Part shown: positions 13,428 through 18,592 of the stretch, piece after piece
How the letters are laid out: each line of letters begins with the position of its first letter
How positions within the stretch are numbered: position 1 is the stretch's first letter
Source of the DNA: Chthoniobacter sp.
GTDB taxonomy: Bacteria > Verrucomicrobiota > Verrucomicrobiia > Chthoniobacterales > Chthoniobacteraceae
Direction: 5' to 3'
Length of the DNA stretch: 18,592 bases
Assembly: GCA_025352865.1 (NCBI GenBank)
Contig: JANXSB010000582.1
Span: forward strand, 1-18,592
Position numbers and translations under genes: made by a program
Notes under the pieces: model-generated
Databases searched by the model: none
The model's input: the letters and a program-made list of their open reading frames with translations, nothing else
Told to the model about the DNA's origin: nothing

Positions 13428-14471
13428 ATGTTTAATGGAATTTTTGGGCTGTTCTCCAATGACATCGGCATCGATCTCGGCACGGCCAATACCCTGGTCT
13501 ATGTCAAGGATCACGGCATCGTCCTGCGCGAGCCTTCGGTCGTGGCGGTGCGCGCCGGCACGAACCATGTGCTGGCCGTGGGCGATGAGGCGAAGCGGAT
13601 GCTGGGGCGCACGCCGGGCAATATCGTGGCCATCCGGCCGCTGAAGGACGGGGTCATCGCGGACTTCGAGGTGACGGAGGCGATGCTGCGGCATTTCATC
13701 CACAAGGTGCATCCGCGCCGGGCGTTTTTTAAGCCGCGGCCGCGCGTGGTGATCGCGGTGCCGAGCGGGATCACGGAGGTGGAAAAGCGCGCGGTGAAGG
13801 AGAGCGCACTGCGGGCCGGGGCGCGGGAGGTGCATCTGATCGAGGAGCCGATGGCGGCGGCGATCGGTTGCGGGCTGCCGGTGCAGGACGCGGCGGGGAA
13901 TATGATCATCGACATCGGCGGCGGAACGACGGAGGTGGCGCTGATTTCGCTCTCGGGCATCGTCTTCTGCCGCTCGGTGCGGGTGGCGGGCGATGAGCTG
14001 GACGAGGCGATCATCCAGTACATGAAGCGCGCCTACAATCTGATGATCGGCGAGCGCACGGCGGAGGACATCAAGATCAAGATCGGCAGCGCGTATCCGC
14101 TCGAAAAGGAGACGACGATGGAGGTGAAGGGGCGCGATCTCGTGGCCGGCCTGCCGAAGACTTTAACCATCACCTCGCAGGAAGTGCGCGAGGCTTTGCT
14201 CGAACCGATTTCGACGATCGTCGATTCGGTGCGCGTGACGCTGGAGCGCTGCCCGCCGGAGCTTTCCGCCGACCTCGTGGACCGCGGCCTGGTGCTCGCG
14301 GGCGGCGGGGCGCTGCTGCGCGGGCTCGACCGCCTGCTCACCGAGGAGACGGGCCTCCCCGTGCATGTGGCGGAGGATCCGCTGAGCGCGGTCGCCGAAG
14401 GCACGGGCCGCGCGCTGAGTGAAATCAAATTTCTGCGGCAGGTGTCCACCACGGACACGCGCCGCTCCTAA
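13428..14471 (+). CDS. mreB: Rod-shape determining actin-like protein MreB
   Basis: MreB forms membrane-bound actin-like filaments that steer lateral peptidoglycan synthesis. The 347-residue product has the usual N-terminus (MFNGIFGLFSNDIGIDLGTANT; phosphate-1 loop at 13-21), an IDIGGGTTE phosphate-2 motif at 161-169 and GGGALLRGLD in the adenosine region near residue 290. The first residues form the short amphipathic or hydrophobic segment used for membrane binding. The length is standard. The start is supported by AAGAGG ten bases upstream. It is the first gene of the mreB-mreC-mreD-PBP2-RNase G/E set, all on the plus strand, with a 60-base gap before mreC. Confidence 0.98.
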   Translation: MFNGIFGLFSNDIGIDLGTANTLVYVKDHGIVLREPSVVAVRAGTNHVLAVGDEAKRMLGRTPGNIVAIRPLKDGVIADFEVTEAMLRHFIHKVHPRRAFFKPRPRVVIAVPSGITEVEKRAVKESALRAGAREVHLIEEPMAAAIGCGLPVQDAAGNMIIDIGGGTTEVALISLSGIVFCRSVRVAGDELDEAIIQYMKRAYNLMIGERTAEDIKIKIGSAYPLEKETTMEVKGRDLVAGLPKTLTITSQEVREALLEPISTIVDSVRVTLERCPPELSADLVDRGLVLAGGGALLRGLDRLLTEETGLPVHVAEDPLSAVAEGTGRALSEIKFLRQVSTTDTRRS

Positions 14472-14484
14472 AGAATTCGCAGGC

Positions 14485-14535
14485 ATGAATGCCTCCGCCA
14501 ACCGCCCCAACCCTATGTGGAGTTTCCTCGCATGA
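14485..14535 (+). other. 16-codon ORF bridging mreB and mreC (possible leader peptide)
   Basis: ATG at 14485 opens MNASANRPNPMWSFLA, and its TGA stop (14533-14535) overlaps the mreC ATG as ATGA. Such overlap allows translational coupling. The codons lie in the gap between mreB and mreC and cover the GGAG Shine-Dalgarno of mreC. No family match is recognised, and so short an ORF can easily arise by chance. Confidence 0.25.
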
Positions 14536-15347
14536 GCCGGCGCATCGTCATCCCTTCAGTCCTCGCTTTCATCGTGCTGTCCGGGCTCGTCATCACGCTC
14601 AGTCCGCACAATATGCGGCGCGTGCAGTCGGGTTTTCTCGGCCTGATCTCGCCGTTTTTGAAAACCGGCTCGTCGGTCGAAAAGAAGTACCGCGAGTTTC
14701 GCGAGGGGTTGAAAACGCTCGATCAGCTCGAGGAGGAAAACAAACGGCTCAATGTCATCAACAAGGATCTCAGCGCGACGAACCAGACGCTGCGCGGGCT
14801 CGAAGCCGAGAACAACGAACTGCGCAAGGCGCTGGAATATCGCGCGCGGGCGATCTTCACGCTCAAGCCGGCTCGGATCATCGGGCGCGACAGCTCAACT
14901 TACTACAACAAGGTCATCATCGACCGCGGCTATGGCGACGGGCTGGACAAGGACGGCGATCAGCCGGTGCTGACCGAGGCGGGTCTGGTCGGAAAAACGA
15001 AGGAGGTCGCCGAGCATTCCGCGACCGTTGTGCTCATCGCCGATGAAGCCTGCCGGGTCTCGGCGAATGTCGAGGGCACGCAGATTCAAGGCATTGTGAA
15101 AGGCGAGCGCGTGTCCGGTACCGGGGCGCCGAATGTGGGGCTCAACCACATTCCCAAGACGGCCAACCTCCAGCCGGGGCTGAATGTTTTCAGCTCGGGA
15201 GCCGGCGGAGTGTTTCCCTCGGGCGTGCTCATCGGGCAGGTGAAGGAGTTCAAGGCCGGCGGACTCGACGGGCATGCGATCCTCATCCCGGCGGTCGATC
15301 TCACGACTCTCGAAGACGTGTTCGTCGTCATGGGGAAAAACAAATGA
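14532..15347 (+). CDS. mreC: Rod-shape determining protein MreC
   Basis: MreC is a bitopic membrane protein whose periplasmic part activates PBP2 and links it to MreB. The 271-residue product has one N-terminal membrane segment (residues ~6-23, VIPSVLAFIVLSGLVITL), a long coiled coil (about 48-103, LEEENKRLNVINKDL and LEAENNELRKALEYR) and the two beta-barrel subdomains. GRDSSTYYNKVIIDRG and the GLVGKTKEV and AGGVFPSGVLIGQV segments are typical of MreC. The start at 14532 is preceded by GGAG (14519-14522), nine bases upstream. A GTG at 14517 would add five residues (MEFPR) but lies on that Shine-Dalgarno. The stop TGA at 15345-15347 overlaps a six-codon ORF leading to mreD. Confidence 0.96.
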   Translation: MSRRIVIPSVLAFIVLSGLVITLSPHNMRRVQSGFLGLISPFLKTGSSVEKKYREFREGLKTLDQLEEENKRLNVINKDLSATNQTLRGLEAENNELRKALEYRARAIFTLKPARIIGRDSSTYYNKVIIDRGYGDGLDKDGDQPVLTEAGLVGKTKEVAEHSATVVLIADEACRVSANVEGTQIQGIVKGERVSGTGAPNVGLNHIPKTANLQPGLNVFSSGAGGVFPSGVLIGQVKEFKAGGLDGHAILIPAVDLTTLEDVFVVMGKNK

Positions 15348-15364
15348 GCACCACCCGGCGATGA
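15344..15364 (+). other. 6-codon ORF bridging mreC and mreD through two ATGA overlaps
   Basis: ATG at 15344 overlaps the mreC stop as ATGA, encodes MSTTRR, and its TGA (15362-15364) overlaps the mreD ATG (15361) again as ATGA. A ribosome could in principle re-initiate twice along this relay. It may equally be coincidence in a 13-base gap. Confidence 0.25.
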
Positions 15365-15936
15365 TCTTCTTCGTCATTCTGGTCGTCTCGATGTTCCTCG
15401 GGCTGGTCGTGCAGCACTTCATCGGGCCGCTGCCGCCCTACGGCGTGCGCGTGCTGCTCATGCCGATCGTCATGTTCTACGGCTCGCTCGCACTGCCGGT
15501 GCCGGGGATGCTGGCGCTGACTTTTTGCGGCGGGCTGATGTGGGACGCGCTCCATGTGAATGTCGATCTCCTCGGCGAGAGCGGCAATGGGCCGCCCACC
15601 GTGGAGGTCGCGCTCGGCTGGTCTATCATCCTTTACGCGATTCTCGGCGTCCTGATGAACGGCTTCCGGCCGCTTTTCCAGCGCGGGCGCTGGGAGATTC
15701 ACTGCCTGCTGAGCGGGGTCTGCACGTCCCTCATCGTGCTCGCCGAATATCTCATGCGCACCTTCCGGCAGGAGCCGGTGGTTTTCATTTTCAACCGGGA
15801 AGTCTGGTGGCGCATCGGCGGCGCGGGCCTCATCGCCGTGCTCCTCTCGCCGTTCTTCTTTTTCGCCCTGAACTACCTCGCCTTCCTCACCGGGCACGAC
15901 CCGCAGCCGGAGCGCGCGGCGAAGCGCACCACCTGA
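15361..15936 (+). CDS. mreD: Rod-shape determining protein MreD
   Basis: MreD is a small integral membrane protein of the elongasome that works with MreC and PBP2. The 191-residue product has several hydrophobic segments: residues ~1-19 (IFFVILVVSMFLGLVV), two between about 30 and 65, one near 83-100 (LGWSIILYAILGVLMNGF), one near 118-135 and one at about 152-178 (GGAGLIAVLLSPFFFFALNYLAF). This layout and the position between mreC and PBP2 identify it, because MreD sequence is poorly conserved. The ATG at 15361 is the first in this frame that gives a normal N-terminus; upstream codons lie in mreC out of frame. One base separates its stop from the PBP2 start. Confidence 0.9.
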   Translation: MIFFVILVVSMFLGLVVQHFIGPLPPYGVRVLLMPIVMFYGSLALPVPGMLALTFCGGLMWDALHVNVDLLGESGNGPPTVEVALGWSIILYAILGVLMNGFRPLFQRGRWEIHCLLSGVCTSLIVLAEYLMRTFRQEPVVFIFNREVWWRIGGAGLIAVLLSPFFFFALNYLAFLTGHDPQPERAAKRTT

Positions 15937-15937
15937 T

Positions 15938-18253
15938 ATGGCGCGCAGATTTTCCCGCCGTCCGAGCGCCGAGTGGCGCGTGATTTTCCTTGGCTTCGTC
16001 ATGGTCATCGCGTTCAGCGCGCTCGTCGGGAAGCTGTGGTACGAGCAGGTCTTGCGGGGCGAGTCGGTGTGGAAAAAAAAGATCGCCGGAAAATCCGAGG
16101 TGACCGTCCGCATCCCGGCGGAGCGCGGCGAGATTCGCGACCGCAACGGCGTCACCCTCGTGACCAACCGCGCGAGCTACGAGGTGGATTTCTACCTGCC
16201 CGACATGGTGCGCGGCTACCGGCGCGACTACGGCTTTGTGCCGCAGTCGGACTATTACGCCACGATCAAGCAGATGAAGAAAAAGCTGAAGGAGCCGGAC
16301 GTGGTGCGGATCGTGAACGAGACCGTCATCCCCAAGCTCGACGAACTCGACCTCGCGCAGGACTACAATTCCGAGCAGCTCCAAAAGCACTACCGCAACG
16401 ACACGCTCGTGCCGTTCACGTATCAGGAGGAGCTGGACTTCAAAACGATCGCGAAATTTTCCGAGCACGACCTCGGCCTGCCCGGCGTGGAGATCGCGGT
16501 GAAGCCCGTGCGCCAATACGTCTATGGCGCGCTCGCCGCGCACCTGCTCGGCTACGTCGGCGCGCCGCACGACGTGAACATCCTGCCCGACATCGGCAAC
16601 TACACTTTCTACCAGCCGGACGTGGACGGAAAATCGCAGATCGAGCAGAGCATGGACAAGTATCTGCGCGGCGAGCCGGGCAAGCGCATCCTGCGCAAAA
16701 GTGTGAAGGGTGTGATCGAGGGCGAGGACCGGATGATCCCGCCGAAGTCCGGCAACAACGTCTATCTCACGCTCGACGCCCGCGTGCAGATGATCGTCGA
16801 GCAGGCGCTGCGGCATCCTTCGCTCGGGCGCGCGGCGGCGGTGGTCATCGATCCTAACAACGGCGACATCCTCGGCATGGGCTCGGTGCCCTCGTTTGAC
16901 CCGAATATTTTCATCCCCAGCATCACGCCCGAGGCGTGGAAAGCGCTGGCCGATGACGAAGCCGTGCCGCTGGTCAGCCGCGCGGTCAGCGGCTTCCCGC
17001 CGGGCTCCACTTTCAAGATCATCACCGCCCTCTCCGGCCTCGGCAAAGGGCTCGCGGGAAACTCCTACAACTGCCCCGGCGGCCTCACCATCGGCGACCA
17101 CTATTTCCGCTGCTGGATCGCCGACAAGCACGGCTCCCACGGCAACCTCGGCCTGACCGATGCGCTCAAGGTTTCCTGCGACTGCTTTTTCTACCAGTAC
17201 GGCATCGCCGCCAGCATCGAGTCGATGGACCACATCGGGAAAATCCTCGGCATCGGCGAGCATTACGACCTCGGGCTCGGCGACGAAAAGGACGGCACGA
17301 TGCCGGGGCCGGAATGGATGCGGACGAAATATCCCCAGCTCAAATGGACGAACCCACACACCGCCAACGTCACCATTGGCCAGGGCTACGTGCTCGCCAG
17401 CCCGCTGCAAATGGCGATGGCCTATTCCGCCGTGGCCAACGGCGGCATCGCCTACGAACCGCGGCTCGTCCGCACCGTGCTTACGCCCGACGGCCAGCCC
17501 GCGCTCGACGAAAACGGGCAGGTTGCCGTGCCCGACCAGCCGAAGATTCGCGGCGATCTGCGCAAGGAACTGACCAAGGAGCAGATCGACCTCGTGCGCC
17601 AGGGGCTGTGGAAAGTGGTCAATGAAAAAGGCGGGCCGGGCGGCGGCGGCACCGGCGGAAAAGCGCGGCTCGCGAACATCGTCGTGGCCGGAAAAACCGG
17701 CACAGCACAGGCGACGGACCGCGGCAAAAAGGAACACATCGCGTGGTTCTGCTGCTTCGCGCCGTTCGACAAACCGCGCTACGCGATGTGCGTGATGGTG
17801 CAGAACGGCGAGCACGGCGGCGGCGTCGCCGCGCCCGTCGCCGCGCACATCCTCGAGCAATGCCTCGCCATGGATCAGGGCACCTATAAACCCGACCTCG
17901 TCCGCCTCACCCCGGCCCGCAACCCCAATCCTTTCGCCACCATCGAAGCGCTGCCCGATTACAAGGACACGCAGAAAGTCACCGTCAACGTGGAGGAGGA
18001 CAGCGCCAGTTCGCACGAGCCTTCGACAGCGAGTGTGGATCTCAAAACCGGCAAAGCCAAACCCGACATCCGCGCCTCTGCCGACGAGCGCGGCAAGGTC
18101 AAAGGCACTACTAAAAACACCACCCCCGGCAGCGCCGCCCCGCCGCCTCCACCCGAGCAAAAGCGCGGCCTTTTCGACACCATTTTCGGGCGCAAACCCG
18201 CGCCTTCTCCCAAGACTCAACCGGGGCCACCGCTCCGACCCTTCACGCACTGA
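15938..18253 (+). CDS. mrdA: Penicillin-binding protein 2 (elongasome D,D-transpeptidase)
   Basis: PBP2 cross-links peptidoglycan during cell elongation with RodA, MreC and MreD. The 771-residue class B PBP has an N-terminal membrane anchor (~14-31, RVIFLGFVMVIAFSALVG) and the pedestal domain (RIPAERGEIRDRNG at 58-71). The transpeptidase domain carries the STFK motif at 357-360 (nucleophile Ser357), SCD at 413-415 in the SxN position (SxD is usual for PBP2) and KTG at 586-588 in AGKTGTAQ. A Gly-rich insert (GGPGGGGTGG, 565-574) precedes the KTG strand. After about residue 660 there is a tail of some 110 residues, polar and then Pro/Lys-rich (SAAPPPPPEQKRG, KPAPSPKTQPGPP), beyond the usual end of the family. 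The start lies one base after mreD. rodA is not in this window. Confidence 0.96.
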   Translation: MARRFSRRPSAEWRVIFLGFVMVIAFSALVGKLWYEQVLRGESVWKKKIAGKSEVTVRIPAERGEIRDRNGVTLVTNRASYEVDFYLPDMVRGYRRDYGFVPQSDYYATIKQMKKKLKEPDVVRIVNETVIPKLDELDLAQDYNSEQLQKHYRNDTLVPFTYQEELDFKTIAKFSEHDLGLPGVEIAVKPVRQYVYGALAAHLLGYVGAPHDVNILPDIGNYTFYQPDVDGKSQIEQSMDKYLRGEPGKRILRKSVKGVIEGEDRMIPPKSGNNVYLTLDARVQMIVEQALRHPSLGRAAAVVIDPNNGDILGMGSVPSFDPNIFIPSITPEAWKALADDEAVPLVSRAVSGFPPGSTFKIITALSGLGKGLAGNSYNCPGGLTIGDHYFRCWIADKHGSHGNLGLTDALKVSCDCFFYQYGIAASIESMDHIGKILGIGEHYDLGLGDEKDGTMPGPEWMRTKYPQLKWTNPHTANVTIGQGYVLASPLQMAMAYSAVANGGIAYEPRLVRTVLTPDGQPALDENGQVAVPDQPKIRGDLRKELTKEQIDLVRQGLWKVVNEKGGPGGGGTGGKARLANIVVAGKTGTAQATDRGKKEHIAWFCCFAPFDKPRYAMCVMVQNGEHGGGVAAPVAAHILEQCLAMDQGTYKPDLVRLTPARNPNPFATIEALPDYKDTQKVTVNVEEDSASSHEPSTASVDLKTGKAKPDIRASADERGKVKGTTKNTTPGSAAPPPPPEQKRGLFDTIFGRKPAPSPKTQPGPPLRPFTH

Positions 18254-18299
18254 ACCCAACCATCCAGTGCTCAGCAAACTCTACCCCAAACTCATTTCC

Positions 18300-18592
18300 A
18301 TGACCGAACGCGTCAAACGCCTCATCGGCCTGGCCCCGCGCCAGACCGGCAACAAACTCATCATCAACTGCGAAAAACTCGAGCGCCGCGTCGCCCTGCT
18401 CGAAAACGGCGTCCTCGAGGAATACTCCATCGAGCGGCAGACCGACCGCAACATCGTCGGCAGCATTTTCAAAGGCCGCGTCCGCAACATTGAGCACGCC
18501 CTCAAGGCGATGTTCGTGGACATCGGCTTTGAAAAAAACGCCTTCCTCCATTTCTGGGACGCCCTCCCCGCCGCGCTCGACAGCGGCGTCGA
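18300..18592 (+). CDS. rng: RNase G/E family endoribonuclease, 5' part only
   Basis: The frame is open from ATG 18300 to the window edge (97 codons). NKLIINCEKLERRVALLENG, LEEYSIERQ and NIVGSIFKGRVRNIEHALKA then MFVDIGFEKNAFLHFWD match the N-terminus and S1 domain of ribonuclease G/E (CafA), which cleaves single-stranded A/U-rich RNA in rRNA maturation and mRNA decay. An in-frame GTG at 18267 would add 11 residues (MLSKLYPKLIS) and is a real alternative; neither start has a Shine-Dalgarno. It begins 46 bases after PBP2 (13 if the GTG is used) and is probably in the same operon, as seen in Verrucomicrobiota and near mre genes in other phyla. Only the first domain is visible, so E and G types cannot be told apart. 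Confidence 0.9.
   Translation, partial: MTERVKRLIGLAPRQTGNKLIINCEKLERRVALLENGVLEEYSIERQTDRNIVGSIFKGRVRNIEHALKAMFVDIGFEKNAFLHFWDALPAALDSGV

Noticed and set aside
15887..18277. Open frame of about 800 codons antisense to PBP2
   Set aside because: It is a composition artefact. The plus strand carries all PBP2 motifs, and the antisense product is a His/Val/Arg-rich string without family features.

Overview
The window is a G+C-rich bacterial chromosome segment, most likely from the Verrucomicrobiota. Three things point there: a planctomycete/verrucomicrobial-type PSD1 cytochrome gene at the left edge, the gene order mreB-mreC-mreD-PBP2-RNase G/E at the right edge, and house-keeping genes that mostly lack strong Shine-Dalgarno sites. 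This placement is inference; there is no rRNA or tRNA here. No CRISPR array, tRNA, integrase or transposase was seen.

Left part (1-8860): a truncated PSD1-type cytochrome gene (-) diverges from a secreted TPR-thioredoxin protein (+). The gap between them holds a REPIN-like inverted pair of short palindromic repeats. A compact, overlapping minus-strand operon follows: tlyA (rRNA methyltransferase), nadK (NAD kinase) and a PTS EIIA-like gene. An orphan acyl carrier protein diverges from tlyA. A LOG-family gene (-) and a DAHP synthase gene (+) then diverge across a long imperfect inverted repeat with heptamer tandem repeats. An M48 metallopeptidase gene (-) abuts the DAHP synthase gene tail to tail.

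Middle part (8887-13135, all minus strand): an accessory block with patches of clearly lower G+C. Read in the direction of transcription it holds a collapsed hsdR, a 166-codon gene of unknown function, hsdM, a half-length hsdS, and a large protein joining a transglutaminase-like domain to a HET-C/phospholipase-C-like domain. The M48 gene lies just downstream on the same strand. The type I restriction system looks dismantled. hsdR keeps only its first ~30 and last ~65 codons, in different frames, and the hsdM/hsdS boundary has lost the HsdM C-terminus and the HsdS N-terminal half.

Right part (13428-18592): the rod-shape/elongasome operon mreB, mreC, mreD and mrdA (PBP2), then the 5' part of an RNase G/E gene. 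Spacing is tight. Two very short ORFs bridge mreB-mreC and mreC-mreD through ATGA stop/start overlaps. MreB filaments, MreC/MreD and the PBP2 transpeptidase together direct lateral-wall peptidoglycan synthesis.

The most interesting points are the decayed type I locus with two deletion scars, the transglutaminase/HET-C-like protein next to it, the compensated palindromes of the REPIN-like element, and the inverted repeat between the LOG and DAHP synthase genes.
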